In this document: positions 17,751 to 31,842 of the stretch, piece by piece
Numbering within the stretch: the first letter of the stretch is position 1
Layout of the letters: each line of letters starts with the position of its first letter
Translations under genes and position numbers: made by a program
The notes under the pieces: model-generated
Database searches by the model: none
Told to the model about the DNA's origin: nothing
The model's input: the letters and a program-made list of their open reading frames with translations, nothing else
Origin: CAWKKW01 sp963850345
Lineage (GTDB): Bacteria > Acidobacteriota > Terriglobia > Terriglobales > Acidobacteriaceae
Direction: 5' to 3'
DNA length: 64,000 bases
Assembly: GCA_963850345.1 (NCBI GenBank)
Contig: CAWKKW010000010.1
Location: 7,060-71,059, forward strand

Positions 17751-19769
17751 TTAGTCGTCGTCGCGATCGTGCCCAAAGTTGAACAGACCCATCAGGTCGC
17801 CGATCGCTGGTCCATTCACCGGCACATAGGGGTTGTAGTTCGCGGTCTTTGGGTTGGGCAGGTTGTCGCGGCTACGGTCTGTCAGCGGCTTCAGCCCCCA
17901 GTTCTTCTCGATGAACTTCACGATCGAGGCATGATCCGTGTACTCGTGCGAGATATGCCCCGGCTTGGTGAAGCGCGATACCGCGATCATCGGTGTGCGC
18001 GTGCCGTCGCCGAAGAAGTCCACCGGCTGCACGTAACCCGAGTCGTAGTAGCCGCCGCCCTCGTCAAAGGTCACCAGAATCGCCGTGTCCTTCCACAACT
18101 TCGGATTGCTCTTTACCCCATCCACAATCTTCTTCACGAAACCCTCGTACAGGTCCAGCTTTGAAGATGCAGGATGCCCGTCGACCAGTCCGCTCGGCTT
18201 CACAAACGACACCGCCGGCAGCGTTCCCTTCTCAATATCCGAGTAAAGATCGAGAGTGTCCTGCAGGTGAGCCTTGCGAATTGCGGGGTTCGTCATGATG
18301 CGCGTCGAGTATTGAAACGGGTTGCAGATGTTGCAGTACACGTCTGTCGGTAGCTGTCCATATGGATCGTTGAGATAGATGTTCCACTGGTCGCCGTAGT
18401 ACTTCCACGAGATATTCTTCTCCAGCAGCGCATCGCCGATGGTCCGCAGGTTCGACGGCGGAATGGTGAAGACGGTGCTCTTTCCGCTGTTGTCCGTGTA
18501 GGCGTTGGCGCCGTTGCCGAAGTAGCCCGGGTTGTAATTGTTCAACAGGTAGTAGTGATTGGGGGCGCAATTGCCCTTCACGTGCATCGCGTCGAGATAC
18601 TCGTAGACTTCGTCCACGCCGGGCGCATTTCTGTCAGAACAATTGCTGTAAGTGCCGCCGCCAAACGAAGGCGTCCCATACGACCCGCCGCCGTAGCCAT
18701 CTTCCGTATACCAGTTGTTGGTTCCCGGAGCAGGATTCGGATTCTCAACCTCATCCACGATGCCCGCGTTCGCGGTACCCGCAGCCACTAGTTGATCGTG
18801 GGGTGGAACCGCCGGATGACCCTTGCCGTCGCTGAACCAGATCGCGTCCGCCGCGCCAATCATCACGTGATTTGCGCCGGTGCCGCCCTGCACGCCCTGA
18901 TGATAGTTGTCGCTCATCGCGTATGTATCCGCCAGCTCCTTCAAGTACGGCGCATCTCCTTGCAGCACGTTGTAGAAGCCCATCGCCGTGGAGCCTTCGC
19001 CCGTCGTCTGGTCGGTAAACGGAACCTTCCGCGCCTTGCCATTCGATCCGGCTCCCGCCGTCACTTCCACCCATGGAAACAGGTCAGCCTTGCAGCCGCT
19101 GCGGTTCTCGTGCGAGATATAATTCGCCCTGCAGTCTAATTGCTGGAACATCTGGTAGAAGCGATGCACCGGGCTGGCCACATACGCGTCATAAGCCACT
19201 CCCGGCGTCAGTTGAAACGGCCCCGGAGGCAGCGAGTTCACATTCGGAATGCGCGTGTCCGGCGTCTTCGCCGTCAGCCCGGTTCCGCCCGTCGTCAGAT
19301 ACGAATAGTATGTGTCGTCCGGCAGGCCGTTCTCGACCGCCTTCGCGGTCGCCAGGTCAGGAATGTACGGCACCTTTGGCCCGCCCACCAGCGGCGCCGG
19401 CAACACCGGGTACAGCGACTTCACCCGCGGGCTCGCTTCGTACTCCACCGTACTGAGCGCCGAATCCTGGTGCGCAAACGAGAAGTTCGGGCCAGGCGTT
19501 CCGTCCTCGTTCACAATCTTCTTCGACAGCAGGTTGTCCACCGTCTCGCCCTGCTTCGGCTTGTAGGTGGCGAAGACGTGATCAAAGGTTCGGTTCTCTC
19601 CGATGATGACGATGACGTGTTTGATCGGCGTACGCGTGTCGGAACTGGCGTCGGAGTCTTGCGCGTAAGCGGCCTGGGGTACGCCCGCAAACACTTGAAG
19701 CGCGGCCAACAACATCACCGCACCACACTGCACATTCCCACCATGGGGAGTGGTTCTTGCCTGTTTCAT
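17751..19769 (-). CDS. Secreted phosphoesterase family protein (phospholipase C / acid phosphatase type)
   Basis: The ATG at 19769 (GGAGG eight bases upstream) gives 672 residues with a signal peptide ending AGVPQAAYAQ. The phosphoesterase family (PF04185) is marked by HVIVIIGENRTFDHVFATYK near the N-terminus and by ILVTFDEGGGYYDSG, TPMIAVSRFTKPGHISHEYT and DHASIVKFIEKNWGL in the C-terminal half, which hold the metal-binding Glu, Asp and His residues. Such enzymes release phosphate or head groups from phospholipids or phosphomonoesters outside the cell. The acidic Asp-rich C-terminus is unremarkable. An in-frame ATG at 19799 exists but lacks a ribosome site. Confidence 0.9.
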   Translation of the reverse strand: MKQARTTPHGGNVQCGAVMLLAALQVFAGVPQAAYAQDSDASSDTRTPIKHVIVIIGENRTFDHVFATYKPKQGETVDNLLSKKIVNEDGTPGPNFSFAHQDSALSTVEYEASPRVKSLYPVLPAPLVGGPKVPYIPDLATAKAVENGLPDDTYYSYLTTGGTGLTAKTPDTRIPNVNSLPPGPFQLTPGVAYDAYVASPVHRFYQMFQQLDCRANYISHENRSGCKADLFPWVEVTAGAGSNGKARKVPFTDQTTGEGSTAMGFYNVLQGDAPYLKELADTYAMSDNYHQGVQGGTGANHVMIGAADAIWFSDGKGHPAVPPHDQLVAAGTANAGIVDEVENPNPAPGTNNWYTEDGYGGGSYGTPSFGGGTYSNCSDRNAPGVDEVYEYLDAMHVKGNCAPNHYYLLNNYNPGYFGNGANAYTDNSGKSTVFTIPPSNLRTIGDALLEKNISWKYYGDQWNIYLNDPYGQLPTDVYCNICNPFQYSTRIMTNPAIRKAHLQDTLDLYSDIEKGTLPAVSFVKPSGLVDGHPASSKLDLYEGFVKKIVDGVKSNPKLWKDTAILVTFDEGGGYYDSGYVQPVDFFGDGTRTPMIAVSRFTKPGHISHEYTDHASIVKFIEKNWGLKPLTDRSRDNLPNPKTANYNPYVPVNGPAIGDLMGLFNFGHDRDDD

Positions 19770-20007
19770 CGGATGGTCCTCCGGAGCAATCAGGAACATG
19801 GAAAGCCGGCTGAGGGGCTACATTGCCGGCTTGCCCACAGTAGAAGTGCCCGATACTCCAGAGCTTGAACAGACGAAGAATTGGCGATGAATCTTTAGTC
19901 ACAGCACCAAACGCGCACCGTTACGAATTTTCACCGAATGCGGGACGACCAGTCGCAGTGGTCGATGCTAGCCGTCAAGTGCTTCTCCGCTGTCATACAA
20001 TCCAGCA

Positions 20008-20760
20008 GTGGCGCCCTCCGCTGAACTGGATCAGTTTCGCATCGTGCTCGTCTCCCCGCGCAATCCCCTCAACATCGGCGCGGTCGCGCGCTGCATGAGC
20101 AACTTCGGCTTTCTTCACCTGCGCGTGGTCAACCCCTACGAGGTCGCCTTCCGTGAGGCAAGATCCGCTGTCGGTGCCGGTCGCGTCTTACAATCCGCAC
20201 AGGAATTTACAAACGTCGCTGACGCTGTTGCAGATTGCACCCTGGTCGTCGGCACCACCGCGGTGGGAGAACGCGAACTGCATCATCCGGTCGAATCCCT
20301 TGAGCCTGCCGCCAGTCGCATGCGCGAGGTGCCCGGCCCCGTCGCCCTGCTCTTCGGCTCGGAGAAGCGCGGCCTCTCCAATCAGGACCTCAGCTACTGC
20401 CACTGGATTCTTCGCATCCCGACCCGTACCGAACATCGGTCCATGAACCTGGGCCAGGCCGCAGCTGTTTGCCTGTATGAACTCGCCCGCGCCTCAGCCC
20501 GCGCCCGCGCCGACCTGCTGTCGACGCCCCCTACAGACTCACCCGCCAACGCCGCCGATTTGCAGCGCCTCTCAGAAGTCCTGCTGCAAGCCCTTCTCCT
20601 GAGCGGCTACGCCACTCCGGAACAAGTGCCCACCACCGACGAGAAACTCCGCCGCATGATTCGCCGGCTGCAGCTCAACGCAGCCGATGCCGAAGTACTC
20701 CTCGGCATGCTGCGCAAGATCCTCTGGCAACTGGAACACCCCGATTCGCCGTCGCGCTGA
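20008..20760 (+). CDS. TrmJ-like RNA 2'-O-methyltransferase (SpoU/TrmH family)
   Basis: A SPOUT-fold methyltransferase of 250 residues. Motif 1 is PRNPLNIGAVARCMSNFGF near the N-terminus; motifs 2 and 3 are VALLFGSEKRGLSNQDL and the knot segment RSMNLGQAAAVCLYEL. The C-terminal 80 residues are a helical extension as in TrmJ, which methylates position 32 of tRNAs with S-adenosylmethionine. The GTG start directly precedes the conserved N-terminal strand; the Shine-Dalgarno is weak. It stands alone, divergent from the phosphoesterase and convergent with the M20 peptidase. Confidence 0.88.
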   Translation: MAPSAELDQFRIVLVSPRNPLNIGAVARCMSNFGFLHLRVVNPYEVAFREARSAVGAGRVLQSAQEFTNVADAVADCTLVVGTTAVGERELHHPVESLEPAASRMREVPGPVALLFGSEKRGLSNQDLSYCHWILRIPTRTEHRSMNLGQAAAVCLYELARASARARADLLSTPPTDSPANAADLQRLSEVLLQALLLSGYATPEQVPTTDEKLRRMIRRLQLNAADAEVLLGMLRKILWQLEHPDSPSR

Positions 20761-20769
20761 AATCCGCGC

Positions 20770-20814
20770 CTCTGCGACCAACTCCTCTGCGACCAACTCC
20801 TCTGCGACCAACCC
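20770..20814. repeat. Three tandem copies of a 15-base unit
   Basis: CTCTGCGACCAACTC occurs three times head to tail at 20770-20784, 20785-20799 and 20800-20814; the last copy ends CCC instead of CTC. It lies just after the TrmJ-like stop codon and before the end of the convergent M20 gene. No spacer separates the copies, so it is a simple tandem array. Confidence 0.95.
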
Positions 20815-20838
20815 ACGACCCGCAGACCGCAGCCTTAC

Positions 20839-22284
20839 CTACTTTGTCGCCGTGAGCGTCTTCAAATACCGGTAGTAAAAATCCACGCCCTGGTAAAACG
20901 ACTCGACCCTCACCCGCTCGTCCTTCCCGTGTGCGCGCACATCATTGGTGTCGATCGCCACCCCGGAGATCCCATACGTCGGCATCCCCGCGGCATTCGT
21001 CATCACGCCGTCCGACGCGCCCGCAGCCATCGTTGGAATCACCGGTGTTCCGGGCCAGAACTCGCCGCTCACCTTGTCCAGCGTCGTCATCACATCCTGC
21101 CGCAAAGGCGCGGGCGGCAGCGCCTCCGCATCCGGCGCTCGGTCCATCACCTCACCGGCGTTGTCCACGTAACGAACCGTGATCTTTGGATCCTCGAGCA
21201 ATCGAATCAGGTCCTGCCGCACCTGCTCCCGCGAATGCCCCGGCAGTATCCTGCAATTCACGTTGGCCTGCGCGAGTTGGGGCAGCGCATTGTTCGCGTG
21301 CCCGGCTGAGAGCCGTGTCGCCACACACGTCGTTCGCAGTAGGGAATTGCGCGTCGGAATCTGCGACAGCCGCGCAATCGCCTGCTGGTCTGGCGGCGTG
21401 CGCAAAATCGCCTTCATGTCGCTCGCCTCCTGTCCCGACTCGATCCGGCTCATGCGCTCGAAATACGCGCGCGTCACCGGGTTCAGCTCAAACGGAAACG
21501 CATGATGCTGCAGCTTCGTCAGCCCGTCCGCCAGGTGATAGATCGCGTTGTCGGGAACCGGCAGAGAACTGTGGCCACCCGGATTCGTAACCGTGAGCTG
21601 ATAATCCCCATAAAGCTTCTCGCTCGCGTCCATGTCCACGCTCAGCGGCTTGCCGTTTTCCGTATCCACGCCGCCGCCATCGTGATTGAGCACGTACTCG
21701 GCATCGACCAACTCGTGGTGGTTTTTCAAAAGCCAGTCCACGCCATTGGAACTGCCGCCCTCCTCATCCGCGGTCAGCGCGAGTAGGATGTCCCGGTCCG
21801 GCTTGTACCCTTCCTTCTTCATGCGGATCAGCGTGGTCATCATGATCGCGTCGCCGTCTTTCATGTCCTGCGTTCCGCGCCCGTAGTAGTACCCGTCCTT
21901 CTCCACGAACTGGAAGGGATCGGTGGTCCAGTCCGAACGCCTCGCCTCCACCACATCCAGGTGGCCAATGAGCAGCAACGGCTTGTGCGCGCCCGTGCCG
22001 TGCAGTCGCGCCACCATATTCCCCTTGCGGTCGTTCGGCCCCATCACCACCACGTCGCTCGCATCGAAACCCGCATCGCGCAGTCGCTTCGCCATGGCCT
22101 CCGCTGCAACTGTAGTGCTGCCGACGGAGTCAGTCGTGTTGATCTCAATCAGTTGCTGGAAAATGTCATGCGAAAGCTGCCGCGTCTCTGCATCCACCTG
22201 CGCGTGCGCCGTGGCGCCACCGGCGGCCATCGAGACAAACAAAACGCAACCGAAGAAGATCGTGGGGCGAGTGAATCCAAACAT
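20839..22284 (-). CDS. Secreted M20 family zinc metallopeptidase
   Basis: A 481-residue M20/M25/M40 peptidase (dipeptidase or carboxypeptidase type) with a signal peptide ending GGATAHAQ. Metal ligands and catalytic residues are visible in LLLIGHLDVVEA (His, Asp), YGRGTQDMKDGDA (bridging Asp), TADEEGGSSNGVD (general base Glu-Glu) and VLNHDGGGVDTENGK; the dimerisation domain begins near LTVTNPGGHSSLPVPDNAIY. The C-terminal metal His probably lies in the RAHGKDERV segment. It likely trims short peptides in the periplasm. CAGGAG seven bases before the ATG supports the start. It is divergent from the aldo/keto reductase. Confidence 0.91.
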   Translation of the reverse strand: MFGFTRPTIFFGCVLFVSMAAGGATAHAQVDAETRQLSHDIFQQLIEINTTDSVGSTTVAAEAMAKRLRDAGFDASDVVVMGPNDRKGNMVARLHGTGAHKPLLLIGHLDVVEARRSDWTTDPFQFVEKDGYYYGRGTQDMKDGDAIMMTTLIRMKKEGYKPDRDILLALTADEEGGSSNGVDWLLKNHHELVDAEYVLNHDGGGVDTENGKPLSVDMDASEKLYGDYQLTVTNPGGHSSLPVPDNAIYHLADGLTKLQHHAFPFELNPVTRAYFERMSRIESGQEASDMKAILRTPPDQQAIARLSQIPTRNSLLRTTCVATRLSAGHANNALPQLAQANVNCRILPGHSREQVRQDLIRLLEDPKITVRYVDNAGEVMDRAPDAEALPPAPLRQDVMTTLDKVSGEFWPGTPVIPTMAAGASDGVMTNAAGMPTYGISGVAIDTNDVRAHGKDERVRVESFYQGVDFYYRYLKTLTATK

Positions 22285-22470
22285 AAAGCAATCTCCTGAA
22301 CTCAGTAGTCCGAGACTAACAAAAACAAGTCCGAACCTTCCGCAGGCCCTGGCCTACGCCACGCCTCAGCCGCACCCTGACGGCCTTGAGGCAAATCTGA
22401 GAAAATAAAAGTGGCACCCTGCCTCGATCCTGATCGGCCAGGAGGCGGGATCGCCCGACGGAGGTAAACC

Positions 22471-23436
22471 ATGGAGCGACGCGACTTCCTTAAAACTGGC
22501 GCACTGGCCAGCGGCGCATTGGCCGCCCACCGGACTCAGTCCGCCCAGGCTGAAACCGCAACTCACGGCGTCGTTCCGCGGCGAACTCTGGGCAAGACCG
22601 GCGTTCAGCTATCGATCATCGGCATGGGCGGCATCGTCGTCATGAACAGCGATCCCAGCGCCGCCAAAAACGTCGTTGCCGAGGCCGTCGATCGCGGCGT
22701 CAACTACTTCGATGTGGCTCCCAGCTACGGCAACGCCCAGGAACGCCTTGGCCCCGCCCTCCAGCCCTATCGCGACAAAACCTTCCTCGCCTGCAAGACC
22801 GATGGCCGCATGAAAGAGGATTCTCGCAAGGATCTCGAAGAGTCCCTGCGACTGCTCAAGACCGATCACGTCGATCTGTACCAGTTCCACGCACTTACTA
22901 AGATGACCGACCTCGACCGCGTCCTTGGCCCCGGCGGCGCGATGGAGACTTTTGAGGCTGCGCGCAAAGAGGGCAAGATCAAATACATCGGCTTCTCCGC
23001 GCATTCGGTCGAGACGGCCCTCGCCGCCATGGACCGCTACCCCTTTGACACAGTGCTCTTCCCCATCAACTGGGTGCTGTTTTCTCAAGCCAACTTCGGA
23101 CCACAAGTCATCGAACGTGCGCAGCAGAAGGGCATCGGCTGTCTCGCCCTCAAGTCCATGGCCAAGACCACCTGGGCCGAGTCAGAGAAGAAAAATCATC
23201 CAGAACCAAAATGCTGGTACCAGCCCGCGAACTTCCCCGAAGAGGCCTCACTCGGCCTGCGCTGGACCCTGGGCCACTCCATCACCGCCGCTCTTCCTCC
23301 AGGCGAGGAACGATACTTCCGCCTGGCGATGGAGGTTGCCGGGAAATACGCGCCGCTCGATCGCGCCGAAGAGCTCTCGCTGCTCAAGCGAGCGCCGGGC
23401 AATACGCCCATCTTCCGGTTGGGTAACTCTGTGTAA
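22471..23436 (+). CDS. Aldo/keto reductase with Tat-type N-terminus
   Basis: A 321-residue (beta/alpha)8 oxidoreductase. It begins MERRDFLKTGALASGALAA, a twin-arginine export signal, unusual for a family that is mostly cytoplasmic. The catalytic tetrad can be placed: Asp and Tyr in YFDVAPSYGNAQE, Lys in TFLACKTDG and His in LYQFHALT. A C-terminal half with TLGHSITAALPPG carries the cofactor-binding strand. It should reduce carbonyl substrates with NAD(P)H; if exported folded, it would carry its cofactor with it. An excellent ribosome site (GGAGG) precedes the ATG. Confidence 0.9.
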   Translation: MERRDFLKTGALASGALAAHRTQSAQAETATHGVVPRRTLGKTGVQLSIIGMGGIVVMNSDPSAAKNVVAEAVDRGVNYFDVAPSYGNAQERLGPALQPYRDKTFLACKTDGRMKEDSRKDLEESLRLLKTDHVDLYQFHALTKMTDLDRVLGPGGAMETFEAARKEGKIKYIGFSAHSVETALAAMDRYPFDTVLFPINWVLFSQANFGPQVIERAQQKGIGCLALKSMAKTTWAESEKKNHPEPKCWYQPANFPEEASLGLRWTLGHSITAALPPGEERYFRLAMEVAGKYAPLDRAEELSLLKRAPGNTPIFRLGNSV

Positions 23437-23776
23437 CCGGCGACCTGCGCACGGCTGAATCGCGACTCAGTTTGCGCTGTACCAGACGTTGCGCATCTGC
23501 CCGGCCGTGCTCAGGCGCACATGGAACCGACGCCAGGTCGCACCTCGATCTCAGGCGTGGCCGCGCGCGGAGCCACCGCGCCATCCGGCCGCCATTTAGT
23601 TCCCCAGCGCTGGCTCTTTTTTCGTTATATTAATAGTCTCACCATCGTCAGCACCGACAAGCGAAATGATTCATTCAACTGGCGTGGCTCTTCCCACCGC
23701 ATACCTGCCGTGTAGAGCCTGAGGCAAGATCACCCCCTCCCGGGGTACTCCAAGCAAAGCAGCACACAAGGAAGTG
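23437..23776. other. Intergenic region before gltB, no gene
   Basis: These 340 bases hold no convincing frame. A short A+T-rich island at 23617-23634 (a T run followed by GTTATATTAATA) stands out and could be the -10 region of the gltBD promoter, but no -35 at 16-18 bases is recognisable, and no sigma-54 -24/-12 pair was found. Confidence 0.4.
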
Positions 23777-28361
<4,585 letters not shown>

Positions 28362-28369
<8 letters not shown>

Positions 28370-29813
28370 AGAAACTGGGTTCATGGAGTATCCTCGCGAA
28401 CTCCCGCAGCGACGTCCGGCCGCCGAGCGCGTCAACGACTGGTTCGAAATCTACAACGAGTTTCCTGAGTCCAAGCTTCAGGTACAGGGCGCGCGCTGCA
28501 TGGATTGCGGCGTGCCGTTCTGCCACACCGGCTGTCCGGTCAACAACCTCATTCCCGATTGGAACGACCTTGTCTATCAGGGCCGCCATCGCGAGGCCTT
28601 GCGCCGCCTGCACGCGACCAACAACTTTCCTGAATTTACCGGCCGCATCTGCCCCGCTCCCTGCGAGGCTGCCTGCGTCCTCGGCATCAACAAGCCGCCC
28701 GTCACCATCAAGCAGATTGAGAAGAGCATCATCGAGCGTGGCTTCGACGAAGGCTGGGTTCACCCCGAAGTGCCCTCGCACCGCACCGGCAAGCGCGTCG
28801 CCGTCATCGGTTCCGGACCCGCCGGAATGGCCGCCGCACAGCAACTCTGCCGCGCCGGCCATTCCGTCACCCTCTACGAAAAGGCAGACCGCATCGGTGG
28901 CTTGCTTCGCTACGGCATCCCTAACTTCAAGCTCGAAAAACACATCATCGATCGCCGCATGGAGCAGATGGAAGCCGAAGGCGTCGAGTTCGTCACCAAC
29001 GCGCATGTAGGCGTCAACGTGGCCGTCGAAGACCTGCGCCGCCAGTTCGATGTATTGCTGCTGACCGGTGGCGCCGAACACCCGCGCGATCTGCCCGTAC
29101 CCGGCCGCGAGCTCAAAGGCATTCACTTCGCCATGGAGTTTTTGCCGCAGCAGAACCGGCGCAACCTCGGCGACTCGGTCGACGAATCCACCGCCATCCT
29201 CGCCACCGGCAAGCACGTCGTGATCATCGGCGGCGGCGACACGGGCGCCGATTGTCTCGGCACCAGTCACCGTCAGAAAGCGAAGTCGGTGCGCCAGTTT
29301 GAGATTATGCCGCAGCCACCCAACGAACGCGCGCCGCAGACCCCATGGCCCCTGTGGCCGCTGCAACTGCGCACCGAGAGCGCTCACGAAGAGGGCGGCC
29401 TGCGCGACTGGAGTCTCGCCACCACCCGCTTCACCGGCGACGAACAGGGCAACGTCCGCCAACTCCATGGAACGCGCGTCGGTCCTCCGCCAAAGTTCGA
29501 TCCCCTCGCGGGCAGCGAGTTCACCATCGAAGCCGACCTTGTCCTCATCGCTATGGGCTTCCTCGGTCCCGTGCGCAATGGTCTGCTTGAGCAGTTAGGA
29601 GTTGTGCTTGATCCTCGCGGCAACGTCGCCACTGACGAGAACTACATGTCCTCTGTCGACGGCGTCTTCGCCGCCGGCGATCTCCGGCGCGGCCAGTCCC
29701 TCGTCGTCTGGGCCATCGCCGAGGGCCGCAAAGCCGCGGCCGCCGTCGATCGCTATCTCGTCAACAAGACTGAGGCGCACGCGCCGGCCGTCTTCTCCGC
29801 CGCCGGCCGCTAG
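28362..29813 (+). CDS. gltD: Glutamate synthase small subunit
   Basis: This subunit of 483 residues passes electrons from NADPH through FAD and Fe-S clusters to GltB. Cys motifs for two 4Fe-4S clusters are CMDCGVPFCHTGCP and CPAPCEAACVLG. An FAD dinucleotide fold (AVIGSGPAGMAAAQ, about residue 147) and an NADPH fold (HVVIIGGGDTGADCLG) follow, and AAGDLRRGQSLVVWAIAEGR closes the FAD site. The ATG lies inside the end of gltB, so the two are translationally coupled, as in most gltBD operons. The frame is open further upstream, but that part reads gltB in another frame. Confidence 0.97.
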
Positions 29814-29840
29814 CCTGCAGCCTTCTCCGCTAAACGTAAC

Positions 29841-29873
29841 AAAGGTCGCTACTTATCGAGTAGCGACCTTTTT
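29841..29873. terminator. Bidirectional intrinsic terminator between gltD and the porin gene
   Basis: A perfect ten-base stem GGTCGCTACT (29844-29853) pairs with 29859-29868 around the five-base loop TATCG. It is flanked by AAA on one side and TTTTT on the other, so it can stop gltBD transcripts; on the opposite strand it lies just past the stop of the convergent porin gene. Confidence 0.92.
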
Positions 29874-29888
29874 CCTGGCTCCAGCGAA

Positions 29889-31061
29889 TTAGCGCTTTGG
29901 TCCGAAGAAGCCGACGAATCCGACTTCCAGTGTGTTTTGCGTCTTCGACGATCCACTGATGTCCTTCAGGAACGTCGGCTTGTCCGATGCGTCGATCCGA
30001 TACTCGACCCGGGCCAGCAAACCCTCTGCCATCTTGTACTCGCCCGTGATCGTGAACTCCTTCAGCGCCTGCGCCACGCCAGTCGAGAAGCCCTTATCGT
30101 CGTTGAAGTATTCGCCGCGAGGCGTGATCGCTATCTTTGGCGTTGCCTGGAAGTGCACCGCGCCCGCAATGCCTTCCCAAGACGCGCTGGTTCCATCGGG
30201 GTTGTTATTGTTGCCGTAATCGAAGTTGATGTACGCATTCACCTTGCCTGGAGGCGTCAGTAGCAGCGTAGTGTCGATCAGGTTCCGCCAGCCCTTGTTG
30301 GTTCCCGGGTTCTCTGGTCCGGTGTAGTAATCGCCAGACCACGTGAACTTCGGCTTCGTCCATGCGCCCGTCAGGCCGATGGTTTTGCCGCTGTTATTGT
30401 CTTCAATGTCGTTCCAGCCGTTCACCACCTGCACACCCGCCGTCACCGTCTTGCTCAACGGCATCGAGGTGCGCAGACCGAAGTGATAATAAGGAATCGC
30501 CCACGCGAACAGCAGGGATCGCGAATAGTTCCAGTTATCCTTGGTCTCGATAACTTCCGCTCCCGCCGATGTTACAAAGTCTCCGAAATCAAATTCGAAC
30601 CCCTTCGCCTTGGGCGGCTTCACCGAGACATAGGCCTGCTCAATATATTGGAAGGCGCGCGGATCGGTGCTTCCATGAATTGTGTCGAGCGCTTCGCCGA
30701 ATCCAAAATCAAAGTGGAAGCCCACCGGATCGGGATCGTGATTCAACGTCAGCTTGGCGAGGTTCAACGCGAACTGATCCGCCTTCACATCGAAGTTCCG
30801 GTACTGGTTATTTCCCGGCGTTCCGGATGCGTTCTTCGGATGATTCGCGTTGAAATTTCCATACCCGTCGATGGTTCCGCTGAAGTCGATCGGGCCGATG
30901 CTCCATGTTGGTGCGGGCGGCGGCGTGGCATCCGCGGGTGCTGCTGCGGGCACCGGTGGCGTCTGCGGCGCAGGTGTGGGGCTCGATGCCTGAGCGAGTG
31001 CGGGAATCATCGCACATGAGTTCAGCGCGAGTAGGATTGCGCTTTTTCTAAGAAATGACAT
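29889..31061 (-). CDS. Outer-membrane porin, beta-barrel porin-2 (OmpL-like) family
   Basis: This 390-residue protein has a signal peptide (ILLALNSCAMIPALAQ), a Pro/Ala-rich spacer to about residue 50, then a beta-barrel opening with FSGTIDGYGNFNANHP and the family landmarks RAFQYIEQAYVSVKPP and FDFGDFVTSAGAEVIETKDN. Alternating hydrophobic and polar strands continue to a C-terminus ending in an aromatic-rich strand (EVGFVGFFG). It should form a channel for small solutes. CGGAGG eight bases before the ATG supports the start. It converges on gltD, with the shared terminator between. Confidence 0.88.
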   Translation of the reverse strand: MSFLRKSAILLALNSCAMIPALAQASSPTPAPQTPPVPAAAPADATPPPAPTWSIGPIDFSGTIDGYGNFNANHPKNASGTPGNNQYRNFDVKADQFALNLAKLTLNHDPDPVGFHFDFGFGEALDTIHGSTDPRAFQYIEQAYVSVKPPKAKGFEFDFGDFVTSAGAEVIETKDNWNYSRSLLFAWAIPYYHFGLRTSMPLSKTVTAGVQVVNGWNDIEDNNSGKTIGLTGAWTKPKFTWSGDYYTGPENPGTNKGWRNLIDTTLLLTPPGKVNAYINFDYGNNNNPDGTSASWEGIAGAVHFQATPKIAITPRGEYFNDDKGFSTGVAQALKEFTITGEYKMAEGLLARVEYRIDASDKPTFLKDISGSSKTQNTLEVGFVGFFGPKR

Positions 31062-31842
31062 TCGTCGTGCCTCCGGTAGATATAAGTCCAGTCACGCTCG
31101 AGTAAGTTCGAGTGGTAGCGTGCGCGCCTTCGGTGGATAACAGGAACAGCAGGAGTGACTTCTACAGTGATTCAACTTGGCTGTCACTTGGGTTTATCAC
31201 ACCGAATATTCTGGGCAATCCGGAAACCGGCACTATTAAGGAATTTAATCCGACCTATAAGCAATCTGATTTGCAATTTCTCCTGTGGGCCCATGCAACC
31301 GCTCCTCAACCGAACTCTCCATCCAGTACAACGTTCGGCCGCTAAGTTCGGTGTAAGCAAGGCATAAGGGATACCTAAGTGCGGTTGTTGCGGCTCACTG
31401 TCAACTAACCTTCGCACTCAACCTTCGGGTCCACGCAGGCGAACCTCTTCGATCAATGAACTTCCGCCGCGCGCGCAGTGCTCCTCACAGGAACACGAGT
31501 TAGGGCTTGACCAGAAACGCCACGGGACTCGACGTTTGCTTTCCGGCGGCTTACCTTCGTCACCCAGACTTAGTTCGGTGCCTCTGGCCGCGTCCGGGCG
31601 TGCTCTCTGGCGTGCCCTCGCCGTCGACAGCCATGCCCCAAAAAAAATTCAAGCTGGCAAATCCGATTTGCCCTACCGCTTCGTTCTGTCGCTGAAAGGC
31701 AGAGAACGCTTCTGCGTTTCACGGGCCCCAGACGCAGCAAGCTGCAGCGGATCGCCTCGCGCTTCCCCGGCGCCGGCGACCCTCGCATTCATTTGACTCA
31801 CCCGGCCTTACCCTCGACGGTGTGGCCAGAACAGAAGGCTCC
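31062..31842. other. Long intergenic region with an A+T-rich core and small hairpins
   Basis: This 781-base gap separates the divergent porin and ferritin-like genes. 31180-31290 is visibly A+T-richer than the surroundings. A perfect seven-base hairpin GGCAAAT/ATTTGCC with a three-base loop sits at 31656-31672, next to an A8 run at 31640-31647, and AACGC/GCGTT lies near 31708-31721. A 77-codon frame at 31112-31345 starts with a weak GTG, has no ribosome site and resembles no family, so it is not called. The porin promoter should lie near 31080-31200. Confidence 0.45.

Noticed and set aside
20770..20814. CRISPR-like array
   Set aside because: The 15-base units are contiguous with no spacers.
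22405..22425. Sigma-54-like TGGCACCC before the aldo/keto reductase
   Set aside because: No TTGC at the required distance.
31112..31345. Small gene of 77 codons in the porin upstream region
   Set aside because: Weak start, no ribosome site, no family resemblance; left as non-coding.
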